Notes: generated by a model not told the origin, from the letters alone. A stretch of 64,000 nucleotides of DNA from JAYODZ01 sp965662735 (GCA_965662735.1 CBFIIU010000006.1:38818-102817), one strand, 5' to 3'; counted from the stretch's first letter, positions 1 to 8,930 are shown. Program-made: numbers and translations.

Positions 1-165
1 CATCATCCAATCGAGAATGACCAAATCAGGTTGGTGCTCTTCCACACATTCAATCGCCTCTCGGCCATTTTGAGCCGTGATGACCTCATAGCCCGCCTTG
101 GTGATGTTATACTGGAGCAACTCGCGCTGAGCCGGTTCGTCATCAACAACTAAAATTTTGGTCAT
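1..165 (-). CDS. phoB: PhoB phosphate response regulator, N-terminal part (cut by window edge)
   Basis: The frame reads from an ATG at 165 leftward off the window edge, giving 55 residues that begin MTKILVVDDEPAQRELLQ and reach ILDWMM. This is the start of a CheY-like receiver domain: the acidic pair (VVDDE) and the phospho-acceptor Asp in LVILDWMM are present. Its place at the end of the phoR-pstSCAB-phoU run, 32 bases after phoU, identifies it as PhoB, the DNA-binding partner of PhoR that activates Pho-box promoters under phosphate limitation. The winged-helix output domain is outside the window, so the PhoB assignment rests on context plus receiver sequence. Confidence 0.9.
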   Translation of the reverse strand, partial: MTKILVVDDEPAQRELLQYNITKAGYEVITAQNGREAIECVEEHQPDLVILDWMM

Positions 166-197
166 TGTTCCACTGTGTCTAGTGCCATCAAATAAGG

Positions 198-899
198 TCA
201 CACCTCCCTGATAGAGCTCGACACATCGGCCTTTGCACGCTCATCTTGAGGCATTTCACCGGAGACCAAAAATTCAACTTGCTCCGCAATATTCGTCGCA
301 AAGTCTCCCATACGTTCAATGTTCTTGGCAACAAAAAGTAAATGCGAGCCGATCGTTGCATTCTCAGGCGCAGCACTAATGGCATCGAGTAACTCGCGGA
401 ATAAAGCGGTGTGTAACTGATCAACTTCAATATCGGCCTCGCGAACACGCGCTGCTTTAATCGTGTCCATTGTTAAACATGCGTCCATCACCTCTCCCAA
501 CATGGATTGGACCAAGTGGGCCATCTCCGTCACCCGCGAGAGCGATTCGCCGTCAATCGGGTCGGGCAGAATAACCTTGCACCGTTTGGCAATATTCTTT
601 GCATAGTCACCAACCCGCTCAAGCGCCCCTGCAATTTTCAGAACAGCAATGATACGGCGTAAGTCTTGGGCCATTGGTGCGCGCAAGGCGATCAGGAGAA
701 TGGCCTGCTCATTTAGCGCGGCTTCCAGTTGATCCAGCTCGTGGTCCCGCGCAATCAGGGCATCAAGAGGCGCCGTTTGCCGCTGCTCAATACATTTGCA
801 AACTTCAGCTAGCTGTGCCTCCGCTAGGCCTCCCAGCTTCGCCAAACTTTGATTTACTGCAGCAAAATCCTGATCAAACGCACTTAGAATATGAGACAT
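198..899 (-). CDS. phoU: PhoU phosphate signalling regulator
   Basis: A 233-residue cytoplasmic protein of the usual PhoU length, made of two PhoU helical-bundle repeats (about residues 15-105 and 115-210). Each contains the RVGDYAKNIAKR or RMGDFATNIAEQ motif whose acidic residues bind metal. PhoU links PstB transport status to PhoR and holds the Pho response off when phosphate is plentiful. It starts 3 bases after the pstB stop codon, so translation is probably coupled. Highly confident from both motifs and position. Confidence 0.96.
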   Translation of the reverse strand: MSHILSAFDQDFAAVNQSLAKLGGLAEAQLAEVCKCIEQRQTAPLDALIARDHELDQLEAALNEQAILLIALRAPMAQDLRRIIAVLKIAGALERVGDYAKNIAKRCKVILPDPIDGESLSRVTEMAHLVQSMLGEVMDACLTMDTIKAARVREADIEVDQLHTALFRELLDAISAAPENATIGSHLLFVAKNIERMGDFATNIAEQVEFLVSGEMPQDERAKADVSSSIREV

Positions 900-902
900 A
901 AC

Positions 903-1727
903 TTATCCAATCTTCCCAGAAATATATGCTTCGGTTTGCGGGTTGCTCGGGCGCGTAAAAATTGTTGCGGTGTCGCCCATTTCGACCAATTCACCCATAT
1001 GAAAATAGGCCGTCTTTTGCGATATCCGCGCGGCTTGTTGCATCGAATGCGTGACAATCACAATGGTCAATTGCTGGCTGAGCTCGGTAATTAATTCCTC
1101 AATAATCGCGGTCGCAATCGGATCGAGGGCAGAACAAGGCTCGTCCATCAATAAAACAGTCGGGCTGACGGCAATGGCGCGTGCAATGCACAGGCGTTGC
1201 TGCTGTCCACCCGAAAGACCCGAGCCAATCGCATCTAAGCGATCTTTGACCTCATCCCAGAGGCCCGCACGTTGCAAACTGGTTGCGACAATTTCATCGA
1301 GATCCGCTTTGCTTTCCGCCAAACCATGAATACGGGGTCCATAGGCGACATTATCGTAAATGGATTTGGGAAATGGGTTGGGCTTTTGAAATACCATTCC
1401 CATTTGCGCGCGAAGTTCCACCACGTCCACTGAGGGATCATAAATATTTTGATCCTCAAGCTGAATAGTACCTGTCACGCGACAATTGGCGATGACATCA
1501 TTCATTCGGTTAAAGCATCGCAAGAAGGTCGATTTTCCACAGCCCGACGGACCAATAAAGGAGATCACGGCATTGGGTTGAATATCGATGGAAATATTTT
1601 TAATGGCATGTGTCTCGCCATAAAAAACATCGACACCTCGGGCGAACATTTTTGTGTCTGGGGACTGGCTTGGTGTTGACATCATCGCGGATCCATCTGT
1701 TTCATGCGGGAGAGGGGTTTTGAGCAT
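903..1727 (-). CDS. pstB: PstB, ATP-binding subunit of the phosphate ABC importer
   Basis: About 274 residues. The Walker A motif GPSGCGKST, the signature LSGGQQQRL and the Walker B stretch LLMDEPCSALDP are all intact. The protein powers high-affinity phosphate import through PstC and PstA and signals transport status to PhoU/PhoR. An in-frame upstream extension to 1775 exists. I prefer the ATG at 1727 (MLKTPLPHET) because it lies directly after the pstA stop codon (1729-1731) and has AGGA eight bases upstream, inside the pstA end. Confidence 0.96.
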   Translation of the reverse strand: MLKTPLPHETDGSAMMSTPSQSPDTKMFARGVDVFYGETHAIKNISIDIQPNAVISFIGPSGCGKSTFLRCFNRMNDVIANCRVTGTIQLEDQNIYDPSVDVVELRAQMGMVFQKPNPFPKSIYDNVAYGPRIHGLAESKADLDEIVATSLQRAGLWDEVKDRLDAIGSGLSGGQQQRLCIARAIAVSPTVLLMDEPCSALDPIATAIIEELITELSQQLTIVIVTHSMQQAARISQKTAYFHMGELVEMGDTATIFTRPSNPQTEAYISGKIG

Positions 1728-1728
1728 T

Positions 1729-3000
1729 TTACCATGTCCTTTCGAAGCGACGGCGCAGATAGATTGCAACCGCATTCATCGTCAATAGGAAGGTAATTAA
1801 AATAACAATGGCCGCTGATGTTCGGGCCATAAATGCGCGTTCGGGATTATTGGCCCACATATAAATTTGTGCCGGCAAAACAGTGGCTTTTTCGACAATT
1901 TCCGTAGGGGTGTCGACGATAAAGGCCATCATCCCGATCATCAATAGGGGCGCAGTTTCACCCGCAGCCTGCGCCAGCCCGATAATGGTTCCGGTTAAAA
2001 TTCCAGGCAGGGCCAGTGGTAAAACATGGTGCCAAATCACCTGCAAGGGCGAAGCGCCGACACCAAGGGCTGCCTGACGAATGCTGGGCGGGACGGCCGC
2101 CAGGGCTGCGCGCGAGGCTATGATAATTGTGGGCAACGTCATCAAGGCCAACACCAAACCGCCCACCAGCGGAGATGACCGCGGCATTTGGAAAAAATTG
2201 ATAAATACTGCAAGACCAAGAAGACCAAACACAATCGACGGCACAGCCGCAAGATTATTGATGTTCACCTCGATAATATCCGTGATGCGATTGCGCGGGG
2301 CGAGCTCTTGAAGATAGATCGCCGTTAGGACACCAAGCGGCAAACATACCGCCAGCGTCACCAACAGGGTCATCAGGGTGCCCACCAGTGCACTGCGAAT
2401 GCCGGCGAGCTCTGGTTCGCGACTATCGCCATTAATGAAGAGCGCAATGGCAAATTTACGTGACAGGCGCCCATCGGCCTCTAATCTCTCGATCCAGCGG
2501 AGATCTCGATCAGAAACAACCCGATCACTCTCAGGTAAATTTCGATCAATCAATCCTTTGACCAATTGATCGACATCATCGGAAACGGGGACCTCAACAG
2601 CGTAGGACTGCCCGGCCATTAAAGGCTTATCCGATAGCTGCCGCGCTGCTGCATCGGGTGCGCCGATCGAGAGTAACTGCCCTAATGCGCGCTTGTCCCG
2701 TCGACCTGTGACCTCTGGAAACAAATCAAAAAATGCGGTGCGGGTGAGTTGTCGCCAATCGAGCGCATCGCGCTCTTCGTCAGAGAGTTCGCCACCCTCG
2801 GCTGACGCCGGCACCATGACCTCCAGGCGGACTTCGATTTGCGTGAAAGCCGGTAGGGCTGACATGCCAATGCTGCCAAGCAGGGTAAATAAAATCAGCA
2901 CGGCTGTCGACACTGCGGCAATTCCCAGGCGGCGGAACCGCCGTTCGGCATTTTTGCGTTTTTGGAGACGACGTTGATAATCGGTGCCTAAACCAGCCAT
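1729..3000 (-). CDS. pstA: PstA, phosphate ABC transporter permease (long form)
   Basis: About 423 residues, longer than the roughly 280-300 of enterobacterial PstA. A first membrane segment (LGIAAVSTAVLILFTLLG) is followed by a large polar region of about 150 residues, matching the DUF3333-type N-terminal domain of alphaproteobacterial PstA. A standard five-helix permease core begins near LVGTLMTLLVTLAVCLPLG. The coupling motif around AALGVGASPLQVIWHHVLP contacts PstB. The ATG at 3000 (MAGLGTD) is chosen over one at 3009 because GAGGAG sits at a proper distance from it. The 3009 start would place it too close. Confidence 0.95.
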   Translation of the reverse strand: MAGLGTDYQRRLQKRKNAERRFRRLGIAAVSTAVLILFTLLGSIGMSALPAFTQIEVRLEVMVPASAEGGELSDEERDALDWRQLTRTAFFDLFPEVTGRRDKRALGQLLSIGAPDAAARQLSDKPLMAGQSYAVEVPVSDDVDQLVKGLIDRNLPESDRVVSDRDLRWIERLEADGRLSRKFAIALFINGDSREPELAGIRSALVGTLMTLLVTLAVCLPLGVLTAIYLQELAPRNRITDIIEVNINNLAAVPSIVFGLLGLAVFINFFQMPRSSPLVGGLVLALMTLPTIIIASRAALAAVPPSIRQAALGVGASPLQVIWHHVLPLALPGILTGTIIGLAQAAGETAPLLMIGMMAFIVDTPTEIVEKATVLPAQIYMWANNPERAFMARTSAAIVILITFLLTMNAVAIYLRRRFERTW

Positions 3001-3001
3001 C

Positions 3002-4378
3002 TTATTCATACTCCTCACGGAACCGGCGAACCACATAGAGGGCGATCACATTCAGCGCCAGTGTGATTAAAAAGAGCATCATCCCCAAGGCAAACGCCGC
3101 CAGCGTTTTGGGACTATCAAATTCTTGGTCGCCGACCAACAACATCACAATTTGAACCGTGATCGTGGTGACCGACTCGAGCGGATTGGCGGTCAAATTC
3201 GCGGCAACGCCGGCCGCCATCACCACGATCATGGTTTCGCCAATGGCCCGCGAAATAGCGAGCAAGATAGCGCTAACAATTCCAGGCAAGGCAGCAGGAA
3301 GAACAACTTGACGGATGGTCTCGGCGGAAGTGGCACCCAAAGCTGCCGACCCATCGCGCAAGGTTTGCGGGACAGCGCGGATCACATCATCGGATAGGGA
3401 GGAGACAAAGGGAATAATCATAATGCCCATTACCAACCCTGCGGCCAAAGCGGACTCGGATGAGACCGCTAACCCCAGTTGTGCGCCACCATCGCGCAAG
3501 AGCGGCGCCACGACAATGGCCGCAAAAAATCCATACACTACCGTGGGGATACCGGCCAAAAGCTCAAGCGCGGGTTTAATCACCGACCGAACAGATGATG
3601 TGGCATATTCAGACAAGTAAATCGCCGTCATAACGCCGATCGGTACCGCAACACACATGGCCAAAAAAGTAATCAGAAGCGTTCCTGCAAAAAGTGGAAT
3701 TGCCCCAAATGCGCCCGAGCTTCCAGCTTGGTCAGCCCGAATGGCCATTTGTGGGCTCCATTTCAGGCCCGTTAAAAACTCGGAGACCGAGACCGTTTCA
3801 AAAAAGCGCAGCGTTTCAAAAAGGAGCGATAAGATAATGCCAATTGTCGTCAAAATAGCGATGATTGAAGCAATGATCATGACAATCAAGGTCAATCGTT
3901 CAAGGTGATGGCGCGCGGTGAAGCGAACCGACACACGACGAAGCGCCCACATAAAGCCAACAGCAATACTCGCGACGATTAAGAGCGTCACGTAGCGTTC
4001 GTAGCGCTGCTGCCAGGCATTGATATAATCAACCGCCCCGAGCTCTACATCACTCGCAATGGACGCGTCTAAGCTACCGCTCGCAAAAGAGAAAACCCGC
4101 GCAGCGGTTAATGAACGATCCGCACCCTGAATATCAAATTGTGCCAAATATTGGCTCAAATTATAATCTAACAATAAGGGAGAAAGACTGATCCAGCTAA
4201 AAAGGATCAAGATCGCCGGCAATACCGTCCAGAGGGCAACATAATTGCCGTGAAATACCGAACGAGAGTGCTGTTTTTGAGCTGAAACCAGCGCTAAATG
4301 ATGAATTTTGCGCTGGCCAGCATAAAAAGCTAAGAGAGCTATGCCAAGTAAAACCAAGAAAATGGTAGAGTGTGGCAT
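3002..4378 (-). CDS. pstC: PstC, phosphate ABC transporter permease (long form)
   Basis: A 458-residue membrane protein and the partner of PstA in the phosphate channel. Two extra N-terminal hydrophobic segments (IFLVLLGIALLAFYAG and YVALWTVLPAILILFSW) and a polar loop precede the usual permease core. The core carries the ABC coupling motif AALGATSAETIRQVVLPAALPGI near residue 340. The start has a near-ideal Shine-Dalgarno site (AGGAGG). It follows pstS by 32 bases and its end nearly touches the pstA start, so the genes form one operon. Confidence 0.96.
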   Translation of the reverse strand: MPHSTIFLVLLGIALLAFYAGQRKIHHLALVSAQKQHSRSVFHGNYVALWTVLPAILILFSWISLSPLLLDYNLSQYLAQFDIQGADRSLTAARVFSFASGSLDASIASDVELGAVDYINAWQQRYERYVTLLIVASIAVGFMWALRRVSVRFTARHHLERLTLIVMIIASIIAILTTIGIILSLLFETLRFFETVSVSEFLTGLKWSPQMAIRADQAGSSGAFGAIPLFAGTLLITFLAMCVAVPIGVMTAIYLSEYATSSVRSVIKPALELLAGIPTVVYGFFAAIVVAPLLRDGGAQLGLAVSSESALAAGLVMGIMIIPFVSSLSDDVIRAVPQTLRDGSAALGATSAETIRQVVLPAALPGIVSAILLAISRAIGETMIVVMAAGVAANLTANPLESVTTITVQIVMLLVGDQEFDSPKTLAAFALGMMLFLITLALNVIALYVVRRFREEYE

Positions 4379-4410
4379 GAGCCCTCCTAGACTGTTCTTT
4401 CGAGTTTAAC

Positions 4411-5460
4411 CTACATCGACAGCTTTGTCAGGTTCTTAACGTTCTGACGGATCTTATCACGATCACCTGTGGGAAGCGGAATGAGACCTTTCTCAACAAG
4501 GTAACCGTCTGAGCCATAGGCACGCTCACTGGTGAATTCAGTCGCGAATTCTTGCAGACCAGGCACTGTGCCCACATGTGCGAGCTTGATGTAGAAATAA
4601 AGTGAGCGGGAAATATTGTATTTTCCGCCAGCAATATTTTCAAATGTTGGCTCCAGACCATTAACGATCGCGCCCTGGATTTTCTCAGCATTTTGATCCA
4701 GGAAGCTGTAACCAAACACACCGNNNNNNNNNNNNNNNNNNNNNNNNNNNNNNNNNNNNNNNNNNNNNNNNNNNNNNNNNNNNNNNNNNNNNNNNNNNNN
4801 NNNNNNNNNNNNNNNNNNNNNNNNNNNNNNNNNNNNNNNNNNNNNNNNNNNNNNNNNNNNNNNNNNNNNNNNNNNNNCACCGCCTTCAACAGCAAGCTCC
4901 TGAAACGCATCGCGCGTTCCGGATGTGGGGGGTGGGCCCAAAATTTCAATTTTCTTGTTTGGTAAAGCAGGATTGATGTCGGACCATTTTTTGTAAGGGT
5001 TCGCAATCGGCTCACACCAATCTGATTGGCAGGGCTTATTGGGATCGGGAACTTTTGCTGCTGTTGCAAGATAGATTTCCCGCAAGGTCAATTTTAACGG
5101 CTTAGACTCTTTGCTATTGGCCAAAACGATACCGTCAAAACCGATCACAACTTCGGTCATGTCGATGCCATTCGCTTTACACTTTTCGAACTCGCTCGAT
5201 TTAATCCGACGCGACGCATTGGTGATATCAGGATGATTCAAACCAATACCGGCACAGAAAAGCTTCATGCCGCCGCCCGAGCCCGTGGACTCGATGACAG
5301 GTGTCTTGAAAGAGCTGGTCCGACCAAATTGCTCAGCGACAGTAGTCGCAAAAGGAAAAACGGTCGAAGAGCCGACGATTTGGATCTGGTCGCGAGCATA
5401 GGCCGCGCCAGCAAATAAAGTCCCGCACAATGCTGAGACGATCATTTTCTTGGTGATCAT
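4411..5460 (-). CDS. pstS: PstS, periplasmic phosphate-binding protein (contains N gap)
   Basis: About 349 residues. It begins with a cleavable signal peptide (MITKKMIVSALCGTLFAGAAYA) followed by the PstS start IQIVGSSTVFPFATTVAEQF and the phosphate-binding STGSGGGMKLFC segment. A 154-base run of N (4724-4877) hides about 51 residues, but the frame is the same on both sides and the C-terminal half (GVFGYSFLDQNA, YNISRSLYFYIK) is typical. The ATG at 5460 has GGAG seven bases upstream. It is the first gene of the transport operon, directly behind tandem Pho boxes. Confidence 0.96.
   Translation of the reverse strand: MITKKMIVSALCGTLFAGAAYARDQIQIVGSSTVFPFATTVAEQFGRTSSFKTPVIESTGSGGGMKLFCAGIGLNHPDITNASRRIKSSEFEKCKANGIDMTEVVIGFDGIVLANSKESKPLKLTLREIYLATAAKVPDPNKPCQSDWCEPIANPYKKWSDINPALPNKKIEILGPPPTSGTRDAFQELAVEGGXXXXXXXXXXXXXXXXXXXXXXXXXXXXXXXXXXXXXXXXXXXXXXXXXXXXGVFGYSFLDQNAEKIQGAIVNGLEPTFENIAGGKYNISRSLYFYIKLAHVGTVPGLQEFATEFTSERAYGSDGYLVEKGLIPLPTGDRDKIRQNVKNLTKLSM
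4724..4877. other. Assembly gap, 154 N, inside pstS
   Basis: This is a run of 154 undetermined bases. The pstS reading frame continues correctly on both sides, so the estimated gap size is probably right. Confidence 0.99.
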
Positions 5461-5524
5461 TAAAATCTCCACTCACTTTGATAAACGCCGGCTCATGACC
5501 GGTAGGACGTTATCGAAAGCCGTG

Positions 5525-5564
5525 GCGACATATATGTGACGCAAATATTAAAGTTTTGTGACAA
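5525..5564 (-). promoter_or_regulatory. Tandem Pho boxes of the pstS promoter
   Basis: Read on the minus strand, the region is four consecutive 11-base units: TTGTCACAAAA, CTTTAATATTT, GCGTCACATAT, then ATGTCGC. This is the 11-base direct-repeat layout of PhoB sites (consensus CTGTCAT plus an A/T spacer), here as two adjacent 18-base boxes 22 bases apart. It lies 65-105 bases upstream of the pstS start codon. PhoB binding here would activate pstSCAB-phoU-phoB under phosphate starvation. The binding is inferred from sequence. Confidence 0.85.
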
Positions 5565-5574
5565 GCCCCGGCCT

Positions 5575-5590
5575 CCCCCTATATAGGGGG
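5575..5590. repeat. 16-base perfect GC-capped palindrome between phoR and pstS
   Basis: CCCCCTATATAGGGGG is self-complementary and sits 14 bases after the phoR stop codon and just upstream of the Pho boxes. It may act as a terminator or attenuator separating phoR from pstS, but it has no T tract after it on the minus strand. An operator role is equally possible. Confidence 0.5.
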
Positions 5591-5603
5591 ATAAATATCA
5601 GTT

Positions 5604-6662
5604 CTATAAGGATATCAGCGGTAAAGAAACCGTAAAACTTGTTTGTTCGCCTGGATCGCTGGCGATGATTAACCGGCCTTGGTGCCATCGCACAATATGT
5701 TTCACGATCGCGAGGCCCAAGCCTGACCCGCCCAATTTGCGAGAACGGCTTTTATCGATCCGGTAAAAACGCTCTGTGACCCGAGCAATATGTTCCGGCA
5801 AGATCCCATCACCCCAATTGATCACTGAAATTTTTATATTTGAAGCACCTGCTCCCGAGGCCAGCGGTTCTGAAATAGAGAGATGGACAATAATGTCGCG
5901 TTTTGGATATCCATAATTGAGGGCATTCTCGATCAAATTATGAAACACTTGCACCATCGCATCGTGATCGGCATTGACCCGGGGCTTAAACCCTTCTGGC
6001 AGATCATACTCCATCAAAATGCGGCACTCTTTATCCTGCAAGCGATGACCAAAGGCCGAAATAGCTTGCTCGACACATGACATGATCGAGATCGGCGTTT
6101 TAGGCGGAACCGTCTCGTCCTCTTCAATACGAGAGAGGGCAAGTAATTCGGTGATGAGGCGCTGCATGCGGCCTGCCTCATCTCGCATGATGGGCAAGAA
6201 CCGCGCGACAGCCTCCGGGTCCTGATGGGCGCCATCTTGTAAGGTTTCAATAAAGCCGATAATCGCCGTCAGCGGTGACCGCAATTCATGGCTCACATTA
6301 GCAATGAAATCGGTACGGATTTTTTCATATAAATTGGCCTGCGTGAGGTCGGTGAAAACCATCAACACATGATCTTGCGTGAAGGGCAGATAGCGAATTC
6401 TGAAATCCTTCGCAGGCAAAGTGGGGCGCACATACACCATCTCTGTGAGCTCGCGGTCCCGTGCGGCTTGCCGAACCGCTAATTGAAAATCCGGATGACG
6501 GATAAAATGATCGAGCGGCTGGCTATCAATATGAGGGCCGAATAAGGCATAGGCGGATGCATTGGCATATTTCAAAACGCAATTTTGGTCGGTGACCAAA
6601 AGAGGCTCATCTGAGAGTTTGCTCAGCAAATCGACAATTAATTCGGGCGTCAAACCGGTCAT
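5604..6662 (-). CDS. phoR: PhoR-type sensor histidine kinase
   Basis: About 352 residues: a PAS domain (residues ~10-105, starting near LLVTDQNCVLKYANASA), a HisKA dimerization domain with phospho-acceptor His in FIANVSHELRSPLTA, and an HATPase_c domain with the N box (NLIENALNYG) and G boxes (GSGLGLAIVKHI). It phosphorylates PhoB in response to Pst/PhoU status. No transmembrane segment can be seen from this start or from the longer in-frame start at 6716, so the kinase looks soluble, unlike E. coli PhoR. The ATG at 6662 is chosen because it follows the upstream stop codon. Its ribosome site is weak. Confidence 0.92.
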   Translation of the reverse strand: MTGLTPELIVDLLSKLSDEPLLVTDQNCVLKYANASAYALFGPHIDSQPLDHFIRHPDFQLAVRQAARDRELTEMVYVRPTLPAKDFRIRYLPFTQDHVLMVFTDLTQANLYEKIRTDFIANVSHELRSPLTAIIGFIETLQDGAHQDPEAVARFLPIMRDEAGRMQRLITELLALSRIEEDETVPPKTPISIMSCVEQAISAFGHRLQDKECRILMEYDLPEGFKPRVNADHDAMVQVFHNLIENALNYGYPKRDIIVHLSISEPLASGAGASNIKISVINWGDGILPEHIARVTERFYRIDKSRSRKLGGSGLGLAIVKHIVRWHQGRLIIASDPGEQTSFTVSLPLISL

Positions 6663-6666
6663 AATA

Positions 6667-7590
6667 TTATTGGTTGCGCGCAGGGGATGGGGGTGAATAT
6701 TTGCTGAACCGTGCATGAAGCCAAAACCAACTCTCAGGATACTGACGAATATACGACTCCAACCAGCTATAATAGTTTTGTGTCAATTGTGTGATAGCCT
6801 CGGCGCGCGCGACGGAGGCATCAGGCAAAGGAAGAGGCGCTTCAAAAGTCACCTCAAAGGAGAGCGGGTCGTCAGATCGGACGCCTCTGCGACAGCTCAC
6901 AGGGATTAAGGCTGCTCCGCTGCGCCAAGCGAAAAAGGCGGCCCCAGAGGGGGCGAGTACTTTTTGCCCGAAAAACGTGACCTCAACGCCGGAACTATTA
7001 TGCTGGTCTGACAATAAAGCCAAAGTGGTGCCATTGCGCAGCTGTCGCAAAATGCTCCGCACATCATCTTGGCTGGTCAACATGTGTGGCGAAAAAGACT
7101 GATAGATCCGACGAATGGCTGGCTCGATTAATGGATTATTTGCTTTACGGTACATGGCCGCACTGTCCGACACAAATTGGCGGATCGCGCACATGCTGAC
7201 ATTCCAATTTCCCAAGTGACCAGAAATGAAGACAATCGGTCGGCCATCATTGATGGCTGCGGCGACGTGCTCACTGCCGACAATTCGGGCCTGTTCTTTT
7301 AAATCGAGATGATCAATTTTGATAAACTCGAAAAATGTCCGCGCACTATTCTCCCAGACGCGATCGACAATATGACGACGCTCATCTGCCGAGAGATGCG
7401 GCATCGCTAAAGCAATATTCGCCGATGCAACACCGTCCTCGCGGCGAAACCGCCTTAAAAGCCGCCCCAAAGCGGCCCCCGCAGCGGACACCCAGCGGAT
7501 CGGCATCAGGCGAACAACACCATAGAGCGGGTAAAAAACCAGCGCCTCTCCTACGTAGCGGAGCCCCTTAAAGATCTGAAGAAACCTCAA
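6667..7590 (-). CDS. LpxL/HtrB-like lipid A (lysophospholipid) acyltransferase family protein
   Basis: A 307-residue protein of the lauroyl/myristoyl acyltransferase family, which adds secondary acyl chains to Kdo2-lipid IVA at the inner membrane. Evidence: the N-terminal hydrophobic stretch (LVFYPLYGVVRLMP), VFISGHLGNWN as the active-site block, LLSDQHNSSGVEVTFFG as the second block, and SGAALIPV as the third. In the family's HX4(D/E) catalytic motif the acidic residue is replaced by Asn here (HLGNWN); I checked this in the codons CAC TTG GGA AAT TGG AAT. Activity is therefore uncertain. It overlaps the upstream metY end by 4 bases. Confidence 0.85.
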   Translation of the reverse strand: MRFLQIFKGLRYVGEALVFYPLYGVVRLMPIRWVSAAGAALGRLLRRFRREDGVASANIALAMPHLSADERRHIVDRVWENSARTFFEFIKIDHLDLKEQARIVGSEHVAAAINDGRPIVFISGHLGNWNVSMCAIRQFVSDSAAMYRKANNPLIEPAIRRIYQSFSPHMLTSQDDVRSILRQLRNGTTLALLSDQHNSSGVEVTFFGQKVLAPSGAAFFAWRSGAALIPVSCRRGVRSDDPLSFEVTFEAPLPLPDASVARAEAITQLTQNYYSWLESYIRQYPESWFWLHARFSKYSPPSPARNQ

Positions 7591-8891
7591 GAGGCCTTCG
7601 CTAACGCTTGCGCGAGGTCGGCAAGAATATCGTCTATATGTTCAAGACCAATGGACAGCCGCACATAACCCGGTGTGACACCAGAGGCCAACTGATCGTC
7701 AGCAGACAACTGGCTATGGGTGGTGCTTGCTGGATGAATGGCCAGCGACCGCGCGTCGCCAATATTGGCAACGTGGTAGAGCAATTCGAGCGCATCAATA
7801 AATTTGCGACCTGCCGTCGCCCCGCCCGCCAGTTCGAAACCTAAAAGACCACCATAGCCTCTCGACAAGACGGCATCGGCACGGCGCTTGGCTTCGCCGC
7901 TCATCAGGCTTGGATAAATAACCGATGAGACTTGCGGTTGGTCTTTCAGCCAGTGCGCCACTTTCTCGGCATTTTCGCAATGCGCCCGCATCCGCAGCGG
8001 CAGGGTTTCAAGCCCTTGTAAGAACATAAAGGCGTTGAACGGGCTCATTACGCCCCCCAAATCGCGCAGCAGCGTTGTGCGTGCCTTTAAGATATAGGCA
8101 ATCGGGCCAATGGGTTTAGCGGCTTGCGACCAAACGGCACCGTGATAGCTGGGGTCGGGTTGGTTCATGGCCGGCTGACGATCACCCGCAGCTTCCCAAT
8201 CGAAATTCCCGCCATCCACAATAAGACCGCCGAGCGATGTGCCATGCCCGCCAATATATTTCGTCGTGCTGTACACAATAATGGCGGCGCCATGATCGAA
8301 GGGACGGCAAATGCCCGCGGCGGCCGTGTTATCCATAATGAGCGGAATATGATGCGCCCGCCCGATCGCGGCCACTTCTTCAATCGGGAAAACCTGAAGC
8401 TTTGGATTGGGCAGTGTTTCGGCGTAGAAGGCGCGCGTGCGTGCATCAATGGCCCGCTCGAAATTCTGGGGATCCGCCGGATCGACAAAGCGAACCTCGA
8501 GCCCCATATCTTTAAGTGTGTTGGCGAATAAGTTCCATGTGCCGCCATATAAATCCGTCGACGACACAATATTATCGCCCGCTTTGGCGATGTTCTGGAT
8601 CGCCATGGCCGATGCGGTTTGCCCAGAGGACAGCCCAAGAGCGGCCGCGCCACCTTCCAAAGCGGCGACCCGCTGCTCAAGCACATCGGTCGTCGGGTTC
8701 ATGAGGCGCGTATAGATATTTCCAAGCTCACTCAAGGCAAATAAACTGGCCGCATGGTCTGTACTGTTAAATTGATAGCTGGTGGTCTGATGGATGGGCA
8801 CAGCAACCGATCCTGTGGTGGGGTCAGCGCGCCAGCCGGCATGCAGCACAATGGTTTCAATATTCTCGATTTTTTTAGTCGCATCCGACAT
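7587..8891 (-). CDS. metY: O-acetylhomoserine sulfhydrylase (Cys/Met PLP enzyme)
   Basis: A 434-residue enzyme of the Cys/Met-metabolism PLP family, at the typical length for O-acetyl-L-homoserine aminocarboxypropyltransferase, which makes homocysteine from O-acetylhomoserine and sulfide. Visible motifs are NPTTDVLEQRVAALEGG, the PLP region LIMDNTAAA, the Schiff-base lysine in YSTTKYIGGHG, and a C-terminal THSQLSADDQLASGVTPGYVRLSIGLEH block. The untranslated leader can form a stem-loop (8931-8987). The substrate choice (O-acetyl rather than O-succinyl homoserine) is inferred from length and similarity. Confidence 0.92.
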   Translation of the reverse strand: MSDATKKIENIETIVLHAGWRADPTTGSVAVPIHQTTSYQFNSTDHAASLFALSELGNIYTRLMNPTTDVLEQRVAALEGGAAALGLSSGQTASAMAIQNIAKAGDNIVSSTDLYGGTWNLFANTLKDMGLEVRFVDPADPQNFERAIDARTRAFYAETLPNPKLQVFPIEEVAAIGRAHHIPLIMDNTAAAGICRPFDHGAAIIVYSTTKYIGGHGTSLGGLIVDGGNFDWEAAGDRQPAMNQPDPSYHGAVWSQAAKPIGPIAYILKARTTLLRDLGGVMSPFNAFMFLQGLETLPLRMRAHCENAEKVAHWLKDQPQVSSVIYPSLMSGEAKRRADAVLSRGYGGLLGFELAGGATAGRKFIDALELLYHVANIGDARSLAIHPASTTHSQLSADDQLASGVTPGYVRLSIGLEHIDDILADLAQALAKAS

Positions 8892-8930
8892 TAGTTTTCC
8901 TCACTCTTCCCATCAACATTTGAATTGACT

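Noticed and set aside
5575..5590. phoR terminator
   Set aside because: The palindrome has no loop and no T tract, so I list it only as a repeat.
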